NCBI RefSeq assembly: GCF_947179165.1
Contig: NC_077239.1
Coordinates: forward strand, 17,196,501 to 17,260,500
Origin: Solanum dulcamara
Lineage: Eukaryota > Streptophyta > Magnoliopsida > Solanales > Solanaceae
DNA: 64,000 nucleotides
Direction: 5' to 3'
The notes beneath the pieces are model-generated. The model did no database searches, was not told the origin of the DNA, and saw only the letters and a program-made list of their open reading frames with translations. Every line of letters starts with the position of its first letter. Position 1 is the first letter of the stretch. This document shows, piece by piece, positions 12,960 through 25,803 of this stretch. The position numbers and the translations under genes were made by a program.

Positions 12960-13400
12960 ATTAGCCTTACCTGGATGGTGATATCAGTCTTTAAGAAACT
13001 CCATCCACCTTTTCTATCTGAAATTCAAGTCCTTCTGGGTGAACACATGTTGTAGGCTGCGGTGATCCATAAACACCTCACACTTGGCACCATACAGATA
13101 ATGTCTCCAGATTTTTAGTGCAAACACTACCGCAACCAACTCCAAGTCATGAGTCAGGTAATTCGTATCATCCACATTCAATTGTCAAGAAGCATATGCT
13201 AAAACATTCTTATCATGCATCAACACAATACCCAAATTAGAATATGAAGTATCACAATATAAAATGAAGTCTTTACCTTCGACCGGCAGGGTCAGGATAA
13301 GTGTTGTGGTTAGAAGAGTCTTGAGCTTTTGGAAGATCTCTTCACACTTATAAGTCCACTCGAATGGCACATCCTTTTTAGTCAGCTTGGTCAAGTGAAT
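12960..13400 (-). pseudogene. G1 RNase H remnant
   Basis: The piece at 13185-13394 contains the FEWTYKCEEIFQKLK connection and the start of RNase H (KDFILYCDTSYSNLGIVLM). It is followed in minus order by the tethered-domain block with the [14 protein letters not shown] motif near 13020-13070. RNase H degrades the RNA template during reverse transcription. The frame is interrupted, so no product is expected. Confidence 0.75.
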
Positions 13401-13649
13401 AGCAATAGAAACAAAGTTTTTTACGAACCATCCAGTCCCACAAAACTCCTAACCTTAGTCACGGAACTAGGCCTAGCCCAGTTTTTAACTGTCTCAATCT
13501 TTTGTGAGTCCACGATTACCCCCTTCCTTTGAAATAACATGGCCTAAAAAGGCAACTGAAAGCAGCCAGAATTCACACTTAGACAATTTTGCATACAACC
13601 TTTGTCTCCCCAAAATACCTAACACAATTCGAAGATGATCTAGATATTT

Positions 13650-14708
13650 CTATTCACTCTTTGAATACACCAATATATCATCTATAAATACTATCACGAA
13701 TGAATTCAGGAACGGTTTGAATAACCCATTCATTAAACTTATAAAGGTTGCAGGTGCATTGGTCAACCCAAAGGACATTACTAAAAATTCATACTGTCTA
13801 TACCTGGTTCTAAAAGTTGTTTTAGGCACATCCTCATGACTAATTTTCAACTGGTGATACTCAGACCTGAGGTCAATCTTTGAGAAAATTGAAGCACCCT
13901 ACAACTGGTCAAAAATGTCATCAATACGAGGCAAAAGATATTTATTTCTGATGGTGACCTTATTCAGTTGTCGGTAGTCAATGCATATTCTCATAATACG
14001 ATCCTTTTTCTTGACAAACAACACTGGAGCACCCCAAGGGAAAGCACTAGGACGAATGAACCATTTGTCAAGAAGCTCATAAATCTGAGCCTTAAGCTCT
14101 CTTAACTCTGCCGGAGCAATACGGTAGGGAGGAATGGAAATTGGACGAGTACCCGGCTCTAAGTCAATGCATAAATCTATATCTCGATCAGAAGGTATAC
14201 CAGAAAAGTCTGAAGGAAAAACTTCTAAAAATTCACATACTACTGGAATAGACTCAATAGTAGGAGACTCTACCTCCATATTCTGGATGTAGACCAAGTA
14301 AGACAAATAACTCTGCCCCACTATTTTTCTAGCCTGGAGAAAGGATATGACCTTAGCTGGCTTAGGCTTGTACACCTCTTTCCACTCTAACCTTTTCCTC
14401 TCCAGGATATCTAGAGCCACAATTTTTGTATTACAATTAAGTACAACAAAGAAGGGGGATAACCAAGTCATGCCTAAGATCACATCAAAATTTATCATGT
14501 CTAGGATCACTAAGTCAACCCAAATCTGGCATCTCATAGACACAACAGAACAAGCACAATACACATAGGTGATTATGACTGACTCTCCAACAGGGACAGA
14601 AACATGAACAGAAGTATCCAATATAATACATAGTCCATCAAAACCCAAGGGATATTTTACATACACATAGGAATAAGGGGAACCTGGATCAAACAAAGAA
14701 GTAGCCAT
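13650..14708 (-). pseudogene. G1 protease and reverse transcriptase, split
   Basis: A 269-codon open piece (13899-14708) starts at the aspartic protease active-site region (LFDPGS, the DPGS variant common in this clade), passes [12 protein letters not shown] (protease flap end), and runs into the reverse transcriptase palm ([42 protein letters not shown]). A second piece (13650-13850) carries [14 protein letters not shown], the catalytic Asp pair, intact. A break near 13850-13899 separates them. The protease should process Gag-Pol and the transcriptase copies the RNA; with the breaks neither can be made as one protein. Confidence 0.85.
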
Positions 14709-14799
14709 CCGATCATATACAAAAATAGTACCTATGATAACTATGCCAGACGCCTTTGCCTCGGTATTGACCTAAAATACATAAAAATGAGACCGATCA

Positions 14800-15650
14800 T
14801 CTTGACGGGCTACCTCCCTGCACGGCTGGGCTGCTCCTCGTCCTAAACTATTATTATCTCGACCTCCACGATCTCTCAGATTTCCTCCTCGCCCACCCTG
14901 TACACATCCTCTGCCATTGCCCCCTCCAGCTGCTAGGACCAATACTCTGGCCTGCTAGGGTGCTGAAACTGTCCCGTAAGGGTAAGGGCACTCCCTCCAT
15001 TTATGGCCCGTCTCTCTACAATTAAAAAAACACGATCAAAGGATGAGGAGCTACTTGGGAATGATGCTCTCTAACCCTCATGGGCCGGACGCTGCGGTGG
15101 AATACCTGAAAAAACTGCAAGTAGAAACAGGCAATACTAACTGGCCGGGCAGCAATCACCGGCCTATCTGACCCTCTAGAATAGGATCCCTAGAAGTTAC
15201 CTGCACTCTTCGGCTTCTTAGGCAAAGCTTTGGCTTGCCCATCTTTTCTCACACCTTCAACCTTCTTAATAAAGTCTGTGACTTTATTGAAACGCCTGCC
15301 AGACGAAGTCATATGGACAGAAAGTACCTACAACTAGGGGTTCAACCCCTTCACAAACAACTTTATCCTCTCCTCATCTATAGTGACCAGCTAAGTAGCG
15401 TACCTGGACAATGCATGAAACTTGGACTTATAATCGGCCACTGATAGCCCTCCCTACTCAAGGGCCAGAGACTCTTCCTTTTTTCTGTCTCTCAAATTAC
15501 GGAGCATATATTTTTCTAGGAATAGGGTATGAAAATGAACCCAAGTAAGTAGGGGAAACACAGGTGAACGACACTTCACATAATCCCTCCACCACTTCTT
15601 GGCCTCACCCTGCGGCTAAAAATTCACAAATTCTACTCTATGCTGATGCA
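14800..15650 (-). pseudogene. G1 gag remnant with degenerate zinc knuckle
   Basis: Minus-strand fragments show the gag phrase FLEKYMLRNLRDRKKEE and ADYKSKFHALSRYA, and a zinc knuckle (NCRETGHKWRECP, about 14993-15027) whose first cysteine is out of register because of a T run. The strand also has in-frame stops. Gag would form the particle and bind RNA. Only pieces remain. Confidence 0.65.
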
Positions 15651-16452
15651 CTATACCCTGCTTGTGCAATCTCTCATAGCAATCAAGAATCAACTCATAG
15701 GAATCATCATTTTCAATACCATGGAAGACCAGAAGTTTGAGCTTGAGGAACTTGATGGCATGTCATGGTCAGTACCGGTCATCACAAGACCCATTAGTGG
15801 TCTAAAAAGGCATTACTGCCTACCACCTTGCCTGGTAGCGGAGCTGCAGTAGTAACAGGATGAGCAACATGAGTTGGTGCTGCAAACATGATGGGAATGT
15901 CTCCTGTGCCAGCCAACCCACTCAAGAAAGCCATGATCTACTGGGCTAGTATGGGGTCTAGAAGGAGAATAACAGTAGCCCCGGTCTAGGTGTTTTCTTA
16001 CTGCTCAGAATGCTCTTCCTCTTCTCCAACTCCTTTCTCTCCTTCTAACTCATTCTGGAGAGCAGGAGGGCCCTCATCTACTAGCACCTCCTCAATAGAA
16101 ATTTCCACTCTGGCAGGTTCTGCTCACTCGCTGCACTTGCCTCACCTCTTTCTCCTGTCTCTCCCTCTTTCATGCCCTTGAACGACTAGCTCTTCTTCTG
16201 GCTCCACTAGAGCTATGGGCCTAACACCATTATAGTGAGTGTTAACTATCTATAGACAAGAGAGTGAAAGAGGTTAGATACCAATTTGGATCATTAGATA
16301 CCAATTGGAATTAAGTTATAGCACGAAGAAAAGAAGATAATGAAATTTTTCCTAAAATCCTGTAGCCTCTCGAAGAAAAGTACAGACGTCTTCGTACCAT
16401 TCCGCAAGACTCTACTAGACTCATTTTGGTATGAAAAGATCAACGAACCTAG

Positions 16453-16464
16453 GCTCTAATACCA
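16453..16464 (-). other. G1 primer-binding site, initiator tRNA-Met
   Basis: On the minus strand TGGTATTAGAGC, one mismatch from the TGGTATCAGAGC complement of the initiator tRNA-Met 3' end, four bases from the 5' LTR. This confirms element direction and the LTR boundary. Confidence 0.85.
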
Positions 16465-16468
16465 ACTT

Positions 16469-18239
16469 TGTCATGAACCCGACCCGCTATGACTGGTACC
16501 CATAATAAACCTCTAGTGGAAGAACTATTTTTACAGCCCAACTTATCAAACTTAAGAGATAATAATTAAAGACTTGCGGAAGCAGGAGTAAAATCAAAAA
16601 TAATACTGAGTTTCCATAAAGTCAACCAATAATTTTAATAACAATGAAATGCGGAAATATCTTTTGAACTGAAAGTCATTCATACCAAAACTCTAACTAA
16701 TAGTCAATATAAGAAGGGAAACACTCCCAAAAATCATGTCATAATACTAAAACAGTGTCTGGAATCTTAGTCCTGGAAAAGGTACTAGAACATAGAAGAG
16801 TCCATGGCAGCTTGAACAAGCAGCTCACCCTTGAACTCGAACAAGCTCACTCTTCTAATCAAGGTCTCTCCGCAGCCGGCTGAATATGCCTTATACTTAA
16901 TAAAAGGCAGAGAAAGAGTAGTATCAGTACACAAAAATAATAGTGTACTAGTAGGATCACGTAGTTAGCCAGTAAGTGGATCATAGACAAGTAAATTCCA
17001 CACAATAGGCATATGCATATATAGAATAAGTTAACTAATTCAAGTTCAACTATATTCATCAATATCACAACTCAATATCTTCCACATGCTATAATTTCAC
17101 ACAAGGTTCCTTTTAAGGGACCTACAAACAATAAATTTTGTGTCGGAATATGACATCCGATTCAAATATGTGTCGGAACATGACATCCGATCTAAATATA
17201 TATCGAAATGTAATACCGAACCAAATATGTGTCGGTACATGACACCCGATCCAAATATGTTTAAAAATATGACATCTGATCCAAGTATATCACAATCACA
17301 AATACATTTAGTATTTACAGTATTTATATCACCAAGAACAGGTTCATCACAAAAAATAGGCCAACAGTGATTATTTCACACATAATCTAGCATATTTCCA
17401 TATTCATAGACAGACATGCATATCATGAAGCAATTTAACTAGTATATGAAATATATATGGAAAACTAGACCATCACTTACCTTAAATTCAAGCTTCAACA
17501 ACTTTACAATGCAAGAGTCTTCCCTTTCTGGGGCTCATTCTTCTCGTTCTCGATCTAGAAAATAGTAAATATATATAAATGATCAACACAATGGCCTAAC
17601 TATTATGAAATATAACACAATTTACATAATAGTCCAAATCCATGAACCTAACCCCACCCTAAGTCTATTTTTCACCATTAGTTTTTAGTTCAAACCCTCC
17701 CCCAATGATTATAACTATAATTCTAGGTTCTAGGAATCAAAGGATGGATTTAGGGTGTAAAATCCTTACCTTGAGCGTGGAAATCCATGGAAAATTGATA
17801 GAAATCGCCCTAGGTCGTCTCCTGAAGGTTTTGGAACATTTTTTGCAGAAAAAAACCATTCTGGGGTTTTTTATCGGCTTAAGTCAGTTTGCCCCGCTCT
17901 AGCAGGTTACACGGAAATAGAGAGCTTAGAGTTTGAGCTCTAAGCCCCAATTTCACAACATACCCTCTTTCCAAGACGTACTAAATATACCCTTTATACT
18001 AAATTCAATTTTGAGAGTTTTACTCGTCCGACTGCGATTCCGTGAAGCCGTAAATAATTCGTTTCATCTTTGCTATCAACCTATCCAATCAAATTAGAGC
18101 TTTGACCTCCCATCATTCACATGATCACCCTAGACTTCACCTGACTCAGAATTCGTCCAAGTCTGGCCTAGGCTAAATTTTTCTGGCTCTAAATCCTTCC
18201 TTATTGGCCTATTCCTAGCGATGGGGACCGATCGTTACA
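16469..18239 (-). repeat. G1 5' LTR
   Basis: Begins TGTCATGAACCCGAC and ends CGTTACA (minus-sense TGTAACG). It matches the other G1 LTR throughout. It includes a five-unit 30-bp array at 17139-17283. Confidence 0.88.
17139..17283. repeat. 30-bp tandem array in G1 5' LTR
   Basis: Five units homologous to 10147-10293 but more decayed: the ACGTGACA core survives mainly as ACATGACA or ATATGACA, consistent with CpG loss. Confidence 0.8.
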
Positions 18240-18477
18240 ATGCAGATTTTATTATTCTAACTGTATATTATAATTTTCTATTAAATTTTGCATTGTTTAC
18301 ATTTTTCTTCATAAGTAATGTATACATCCTACTCTCCACAACCTCACTTGTAGGATCACACTAGGTATTTATTGTCATTCAATTAATATATGTTAACTGG
18401 GGGGGGAAGGCAAGGCCTCTTTATAAAGTTTGATTTAGGTCCCCAATCTTGTTGAGACGATCCTGAATTTAGAAATA

Positions 18478-19144
18478 AGCTAGCGTTTGGCCCCAAATTT
18501 CCAAAGATTCTTGACAAAATATTTTTGGGTGAAGTTTTGGTAAAATTTCACCGGGCCTTTGGCCACAAATTATTCCAAGAATATTTGACTATTTCAAAAA
18601 AATATTAATTTTTACCCGTAAGTTTTAAAAATTATTTAAAATATCCATAAATTTGTATTATCATTTTATAATGAACATATTTAGTTAAAAAAACTTATAA
18701 CATAATTGATAACAATCAACAACAACAAAATAACAATATGGACAAAAATAATACATTAATTGAATTAAAAATAAATTATTTTGTTTTCTCAATCTTGTCA
18801 CTCAAACTATTCTTTTTCGAAAGAGCAAGTAACAAACTATTCTTTTATTAATGGATAGATATGTTATTTAATGGTGTTGGTTGGCCACGTTAATGGAGTA
18901 AGTTAGTAGATAAATATTAGTTGGAATTAATAAATTATGGTGTTTTATAAAATATAAAAGTTGGAGATAATTTCTAAATTTTTAATACTTTCCAAGTTCT
19001 CAAGTTCTAGTTTTTTTCTAAAACTAAGGAACATGGGATATTTACTAAAAATATTTTCCAAGTAATAACAAATTATATGGCCAAACACTAATTCTTAATT
19101 TTTTCAAGTTTTTCTCAAAAACTATTTGAATCCAAACGACACCT
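18478..19144. mobile_element. Foldback MITE-like element
   Basis: The left end AGCTAGCGTTTGG and the right end (reverse complement AGGTGTCGTTTGG) agree at 9 of 13 positions. Inner arms also pair (GGCCACAAATTATTCC near 18561 against the complement of the segment near 19070). There is no coding sequence. I could not see a convincing target duplication, so edges are approximate. Confidence 0.5.
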
Positions 19145-19312
19145 AAGTATGTAATATGAATATTTTCTTATCGGCTAAAAATATCTCATGAACTTTGATG
19201 GAGGATGGATGGAACAATAATAATGTAATGGAAGTGTAAACATTAAATTATATTGGATTTAAATCCGTAAATTAATTTGGACTATACTAAATTCAAGAAA
19301 ATAGTCTAAATG

Positions 19313-19543
19313 ATGTGGCAAACCAAGTCAAATAAATTATCCACTAAAAGCACACCATATGTCAAAGTTATGTGGCAATCCAAGTCAAATTAAATGAGCC
19401 ATTAGAATCATGTCACGTGCCAAAATTATGTGACAATCTAAGTTAAATTAAATAAGCCACTAAAATCATGTCACGTGTCGAAGTTATGTGGCAATCCAAG
19501 TCAAATTAAATGAGCCACTAAAATCATGACATGTGTATATGTG
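19313..19543 (+). repeat. 58-bp tandem array (4 units) upstream of the S1 TATA box
   Basis: Units begin ATGTGGCA at 19313, 19370, 19428 and 19486. The middle units carry TCACGTG(C/T)C, a G-box-like core. The position upstream of a TATA box in an LTR suggests a U3 enhancer array like those known for plant Copia LTRs; this role is inferred. Confidence 0.85.
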
Positions 19544-19644
19544 ACATGTTCTGACCAATCAAATTAAAATTCTTCACCAAAGAAATCTGATTGGTCAATT
19601 CAAACCAACCAATCAAATCACACCCTCATACCACTCCCTACAAC

Positions 19645-19652
19645 TATAAATA
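19645..19652 (+). promoter_or_regulatory. TATA box of solo LTR S1
   Basis: TATAAATA followed by GGGG, in the setting typical of an LTR promoter. Transcription would head toward 19.9 kb and leave the LTR. Confidence 0.6.
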
Positions 19653-19915
19653 GGGGTCCTCATTATTCTCAGAGGAGAGTTTTTCAAGAACAAAAAGCAA
19701 GAAGAGAGCTTGTGGATCAAATGTCACAAATTTTCTATAATAAAGTTACAAAGTTCAAGTAATCAAATTCAACCTAAAGTTCAAGACCAAGAACGAAGAA
19801 AAATATCAAGAAGTTCAAGATCAAGTTATTTAATTTTCTCGACTCGAAAATTTATTGTTTACAGGAAGGAGAGAGATCTATTATATCTGCACGATTCTAT
19901 ATTGCTCACATGTAA

Positions 19916-21198
19916 TAACTACAAGTTCAATTATTGTTGTTGTTATACGTAATAACTACAAGTTCAAGTTCAATAACATATGAGAATGAAGCAGTGTGAA
20001 CGGAAAATTTTACTGTGTGAGAGACACAATCAAGTGTGAGGCTTCTTTACTTTTTTGACACATGGATAGTGGGGCTCCTCTATTTAATTTTATAATGAAA
20101 GCAAATGAAAAATACTAAGGATCTTTTTCGTTTTTCGTCATAAAATGTATTTCTTTTTTTTTTTCAAAATAATTTTTTCCCTTTATTTTAAAATTAGTAT
20201 TTTGTTACGAAAATTTCAAATCTGTCTTGAAGCTGTATTTTAAATTTGAAAAATAGCTTAGAAGTTATTTTTTAATTCATTTTTCATTTTTGAAGTTATA
20301 TTTAAGTATATTCAAGTACGAAGATTATTTTAAAAATTATTTACAAAAAATATAACTAAAAACATAACTTTATCTTTAATTCTAACTCTATAAATTACAA
20401 ATAAAATAAATATTCGAAATTTATAATCAGACGTCTTCTAAGTAAATTTATATAATAAAAAAAGCATTGTACAACAAAAATGGAGGGGCCAAAATATCAT
20501 TTTTCTCTCCTAACTTGAATCTTTGTTGATCACATTTAACACCAAGCAAAGTAGTAATAACATTTTCATCCAAGCAAAAATACACCATTGCAAATCGACT
20601 AATCTGTTTACAAGTTGCAGGATCTTCACCTAAATTAAGGATAGCGGAATGATGGAGTTCTTGGCATTACTTTTTTTATTATTTTTATTTTATTATGATA
20701 TTATATTTGCTGATAGAAGGTGATATGTATTTCGTAAAATTAATTTAGATGTGCGAAAGTTGATATAAACACTGCACACATTTTAAAAAAGGGACATTAT
20801 ACTTGGTAGATTTCCCTTTTGACTTTCAGAGTTGATATTGCGATTATACTGGTGCGTACAAATCTACTTGTGAGCAAAACACTATTTATTTTTGTACAAA
20901 TTTAAAACATGAAAATGTTATTTTAGCTGTTTTAATTTATGTGAAAGGTGTTTGACTTGATATGTGAACAAATTTTGACGGATAAAGTATTTATTAATAA
21001 AAATAGGATCAATATAAAAATTTGGTCCAATTTTTATTCTAGAAATAACGATTCCAATAAAACTACACATTCAAAGTTAATGGTGAAAATTTTAAGTAGA
21101 CTTTTATAACATCACAAAGATTTTTTATTTTTTACATACCACAAACTGCAATGAATTATATTTGAAATATGAACTAATAAAAATGAATAAATAAATAT
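19916..21198. other. AT-rich intergenic DNA, nothing recognised
   Basis: No reading frame with protein resemblance was found. A short phrase (GTAATAACTACAAGTTCAA) is repeated at about 19912 and 19949. Confidence 0.5.
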
Positions 21199-22837
21199 TG
21201 TCACGATTTTGATCCATCGTAAGTAGCACCCAAAACCAATTTCTAACCCAACTATACCAAACTAAGGACCAAACATGCATTTAGACAAATGAAAATAGTT
21301 TAAAATAATTAAAAGTCGAGTTTTCATAAACTCAATCAAGATTTTAAAATGAATATTGAGGAAATAAACTCCCTTGAACCTGAAAGTCATTGTATTAAAA
21401 TTCTATCGAAGTCTAGAAATATGGAGATGCAACTCCATCAAGAAAATAATAAACTAAATATTTGAATGTCTATGTCCGAAAAGATGGACAAAAGCTAAGA
21501 GTAATCATGACAGATTGAACAAATGGCTCACCTTGAATTCAAGTAGAAGTGGTCTCACAGTTGAAGTCTTTTATCAGTCGCCTGAATATGTCATATACTA
21601 AAAAAATATAGACACAAGTGCAAAATCAGTACACAGATATAGTGTACTGATAGGATCACACAACTAGTTTCGGATATATAAAATATGAACAGAAAATCAC
21701 AACACAGTAAAACAGATGATACACAATTACATCACAAACACAGCAATATCCGGACTCCCAGTCCTTAACTTGAATCAGTTCTGCAAATAAGCATGATTAG
21801 TCACAATTACGACAATCAATCTAGTTCTCTCATGGAACCCACATATAACTTGTTAGTGTACCAGCGTGGTACCCGATCCCAAACATAGTTAATGTACCGG
21901 CGTACCCGATTCAATTATACATGTGTGGTACCCGATCCAAATAAACTGTCATGGTATTCGATCCAAAAAAATCACACATCACAATCACAACCACAATGAA
22001 TAATAATCATATTGTACAACCAAGTAAAACATTCAATCTATGCAATTTGATCACATTTACTATTTCAACTCATATTCCTTCCTTTTACCTAATCAATATC
22101 ATGCATGCAATACGAATGAAGTAGTTAACAAGCACATATAACACAAAGGTAAAAATCCAACCATCACATACCTCGAATCAAGCATGAATGCTCTAAAGAA
22201 CCCAAACTTTTCCCTTTTGAAGTGGCTTGGTTTGTTCTTGGTCTAAAACAAATACAAAATATAATAATCAACTATCAATGGCCTAAATTATCCGAATTAT
22301 AACTCAAATTCTAACTCTTGTCCAATTCCATGATCATCCCACCCAACTAGAATTTTTTCTACCATTAATTTCAAGTCAAGAACCCTATCCAATGGTAATT
22401 CCTATAGATTCTAAGGTCCAAGAATCAAATTCAAGTTAGAGGAGTAAACAATGTACCTTTACTGAAGAATTTGGTGAAAAACTGAAGAAAAATTAACTTA
22501 AGTCACCTTTTACTCTCCCAAGAATGAAATTGCAGAAATAAAAATAGTTTTGGAGCTTTTCCTTGTTAATTTTGCGACTATCCCACTATAGTGGGCCCCA
22601 TCCCGCTATACCGGACCCGTCATAGCGAGTTCACTGCCGACATAGCAGTTTTCACATCGAAAGTAAATCATAAATTCTCCCTCAAATCCTTATTTTGCAA
22701 CACAATGTCAAACCTTAATATTTCAAAATAACTCTTTCACGCCAAGTTCGATATAGGGAATTCTACTCACCTGAATTCACTTCTAAGAAGTCATACACAC
22801 TGCTTAATGCCTTAGATATCATAAAATCAAATCCAAG
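21199..22837 (-). repeat. G2 3' LTR, first part
   Basis: Homologous in layout to the G1 LTR, including a degenerate tandem array (21857-21964) with GTGGTACCCGATCC units. It is cut at 22837 within the copy of the target duplication CCAAG. Confidence 0.8.
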
Positions 22838-25067
22838 TATCACGACCCAACTCCGTAAGCCGTGATCGATGCCCAAGTTGGGCACCCATATGTACCTTTA
22901 GCCCCACTTAGCATGTTAGCAGAATGAACAAAAGCAGAAATCAAAAGATATCGCTAGAAAGCGCACGAAAATAGATGTAGCACATGAAGGCTGTTAAGAC
23001 CGTCACTGAACACAAGCCCAAAACACATATACAGGACCCACAATATAAGTCTACAGACCTCTACAGAATGATAGCATAATCATATGACGGGATAGGGCCC
23101 CGTCGTACCCTTAACCATCACGTATAAATATACAACAGAAGAGTTAGTACCAAAATAGGGCTCCTGACAAAGGAGCACTATTAACCAATAGGGTGGATGT
23201 CCTAAGCGAGCGGATCAGCAAACCGAGCATCTGTACCTGCGGGCATGTAACGCAGCCCTCGAAGAAAGAGGGTCAGTACAAAAAATATACCGAATATGTA
23301 AAGCAAGGACTGTAATAAATAAAGTCATTACCAGAACAGAACGTGCAAAACAAAGGCAAAATATCCTGAAATATCAAAATGCTTTTTACAACCTTGATAA
23401 TGCAAGTGGAAAAACATATGCCATATCCGGCTCCATTACGGGACTCGGTGAACAAAATATGGTCGCTACCCCGTCACTGGTGCCACAGCACAGCATACAT
23501 CCAGAATAGGGAATATCTCGATAATAAATCATATCATATCAGATGGTCATATCACAACATATCATATCATACGTGTACATGGCATAGCATAACTCCACAA
23601 ACTCATGTACAGGGCGTACTTTCCCCCTCATATCGGGATACGGCGAACAATGCAGAGAGGTACGCACGATAACAAACCTGGCCTATGCTCAGTAAAGGAA
23701 GCATTGAGGCATCCATGAGTGGAGTAGTGAGAAACTATATGCAATTTAAATCATATTTGAGACTCGATGGAATAATCAAAATGAGCTATCATTCAAAATT
23801 AAGACAAGAGTCATATCAAGTACCTTTTGAAAGTCACTATGGATTATATCAAAATAGAACTTCTAGAATCATATACTCGTATCAAAGCGTAATAAAATAT
23901 CTTTTGAAAATCAAGAAATTGACCATCCTAGTGGCTCTAGGAATAGGAACTTCCTAGGATTCATATAAAATTCATATATTTGTTTCCATGCCAAAAGAAA
24001 GATTAGCTTTTCATACCTATGTCAAAACATGCCAAGAGAAAGAATAAGCTTTACATACTTATGGCAAAGACATGCCAAAAGAAGGAATGGTTAGCTTTAC
24101 ATACCTCTTACGGATTACTCCTAATACGTCCGCCTCGTCATTTCTTGAACCTATTTAACATGAAAGTAATACTAAGATTAATAACCTTTCACTTTCCAAT
24201 TTCCAACTCTACATCCACGTATCCCTGGAAATTATTTCCTTATCCATTTTCCTTAACTAGCTTGTTACTAGCTCCGAAGTTACCGAAAATTAGGTAGCAT
24301 CTCTCCTATAACTTCAACATCTCCGAGATTTCAACTCGGCCAAAATATCAAAAACCAAACCAACAAAAACAACCAGCAGCTTATATATAAATAAATCACT
24401 TCAACATTACCCAATACAACTCCAAACAAATAGCTCCGAACTACGATACCAAAATAGAGTTTTTAACCTTTATTTCATAAAATCTTTTACCATACGAAAT
24501 GGAGGATCGTGTGGCTTCAACCAGCAGCACTCACACCCCATTTTGAGTACTTTTCATCCCTGCAACACGCAATTAAATCACCCCCAACCTGCAGCACTAC
24601 AACAACAACACACTATGCGACTTTGATTTACCTACTACGACTTCAATTTAGTTTGTTTCTAACATCAAGCATCCTTATACACTTTTTCTACTTCCAACCT
24701 TATTCAAGACATGTAATATACCTCATATCAATATCATAAACTTCAATTTGAAATGGAAGCCCTTACCTTGCCCGAAACTCGTCAAACTCGTCGAAACTTG
24801 TCTCGGAAGTTCCTTTAGCGTGCCTACAACTTTGTGGCTGCTTGCTAACATTTTGGTGCTGCTCCAAACCATAAATTTATATTAATAACATCTTCATAAC
24901 ATCGTTTTATACCCTATATAATTAATTTTGTGGAATAGAATCGGAAACTTACCCCTTTTTTTTCTCCAAAACCGTGGCCTTCTCTCTCTACCTCTCTAGT
25001 TTCTTTTCTTCTTTCTTTCTCTAGAACTTTGTAGAAAAAATGGTTGTTTGGATAAGAATGATCATAA

Positions 25068-25070
<3 letters not shown>

Positions 25071-25113
<43 letters not shown>
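25071..25113. repeat. (AT)n microsatellite
   Basis: 43 bp of alternating AT. The sister LTR has only ACATATATATG at the same site (about 29998-30007), so the expansion came after insertion. Confidence 0.9.
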
Positions 25114-25115
<2 letters not shown>

Positions 25116-25118
25116 TCA

Positions 25119-25240
25119 CCTTAGGAGTGACACGTGTCAACCCCTAAGTGATGACACGTGTCAACCCCTAAGTAGTGACATGTGTCAACCCCTAAGTGGT
25201 GACACATGTCAAGACCTAAGTGGTGACACTTGTCAAGCCC
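25119..25240. repeat. 24-bp tandem array in N1 3' LTR (5 units)
   Basis: Units of about 24 bp with consensus CCTAAGTGGTGACACGTGTC plus AAC/AAG. Each contains the palindrome GACACGTGTC (perfect G-box) or a one-base variant. Read on the minus strand the array lies just upstream of the AT-rich TATA-like site. Confidence 0.88.
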
Positions 25241-25787
25241 TCATTGGGCCAACACATCCCTTCCTCCAATCACGGGCTGCCACGTGGCATGTGAGGCCCA
25301 CCCCCTTTGCTCCAGTTATTTCCTCGTGGCACTCCCAGCTGCTGCCACATGGAACTCTCCCATACTGCCATGTGGCACTTTCTTTTCCCCCTCGTGGGTT
25401 CATAATTTTATCTTATTTTACGAATCTATGTAATCCTTGCTACGTACTCAAGTAACTTAAGTATGCAAGATTTTCAAGTTGGTAGCTTACGTAAGTAAGT
25501 CGAGTCCTACGACTCATTACTTGGCCTCCAACTCCTTTTTTTTTTTGAAATTCCAATTTTGCCCTTGGCCTTTTCCAATATTTTCACATCCAAAGTTTCA
25601 TAACCAACTTATGTGAAATTCCAATTTTGCCCTTAATCGTTTCTAGTATTTCCACATCCAAAATTTTCATAATCAGCTTATGTATCAAACAAGATCAAAA
25701 CATAGCATTATCCTTAACTTGTTACAATTATCCCAAAATGTCCAAATGTGCAAAATACGGATTATAATATCCTTTCCACTTTTAGAG

Positions 25788-25803
25788 CATTCGTCCTCGA
25801 ATG
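25788..25803. other. Conserved hairpin next to N1 3' LTR
   Basis: CATTCG-TCCT-CGAATG, 18 bp inside the 3' LTR. The same structure is at 58465-58480 in G5. Confidence 0.6.

Larger units (their letters stand above)
9478..18239 (-). mobile_element. G1: full-structure Ty3/gypsy chromovirus (Tekay/Del-like), decayed
   Basis: Two LTRs of the same family in the same direction (9478-11291 and 16469-18239) enclose a 5.2-kb interior with, in minus-strand order, PBS, gag, protease, reverse transcriptase, RNase H, integrase and a C-terminal chromodomain region. LTR ends are TG/CA-type with mutations. The flanking five bases are ATACA on the left and ATGCA on the right, a target duplication with one change. 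Every domain is broken by stops or frameshifts, and the two LTRs differ at many positions, so the copy is old and non-autonomous. Confidence 0.9.
19229..19910 (+). mobile_element. Solo LTR S1 (682 bp) with TGTAA target duplication
   Basis: Starts TGGAAGTG and ends GCTCACA (TG...CA). It is flanked by TGTAA at 19224-19228 and 19911-19915. It contains a four-copy 58-bp array and, 102 bp after it, TATAAATA at 19645-19652, so the LTR reads on the plus strand. No second LTR or internal domain adjoins it, so unequal recombination has removed the rest. Confidence 0.85.
22838..25769 (-). repeat. N1 3' LTR (2932 bp)
   Basis: Begins TATCACGACCC (TG to TA change relative to the sister LTR) and ends GGATTATAATA. 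It is collinear with 27765-30468 but longer: an extended AT microsatellite, one more array unit, and an extra stretch around 25480-25640 containing a duplicated 'ttccaattttgccctt' phrase. Confidence 0.88.

Noticed and set aside
9478..18239. Endogenous pararetrovirus
   Set aside because: Paired LTRs, tRNA-Met primer site, integrase and chromodomain define Ty3/gypsy; no movement-protein-type region was seen anywhere in the window.
18470..19152. Eight-base target duplication for the foldback element
   Set aside because: Flanks AGAAATA and AAGTATGT do not match convincingly.
19313..19543. CRISPR-like array
   Set aside because: The units are contiguous with no unique spacers, in a plant LTR upstream of a TATA box.
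23379..23672. Open frame of 97 codons also found at 28327-28599
   Set aside because: Repeated because it lies in both N1 LTRs; codons show no protein-like conservation.
25048..25455. 135-codon open frame with a YIYIYI stretch
   Set aside because: It translates an AT microsatellite and the 24-bp LTR repeats; no family resemblance and not kept in the sister LTR.
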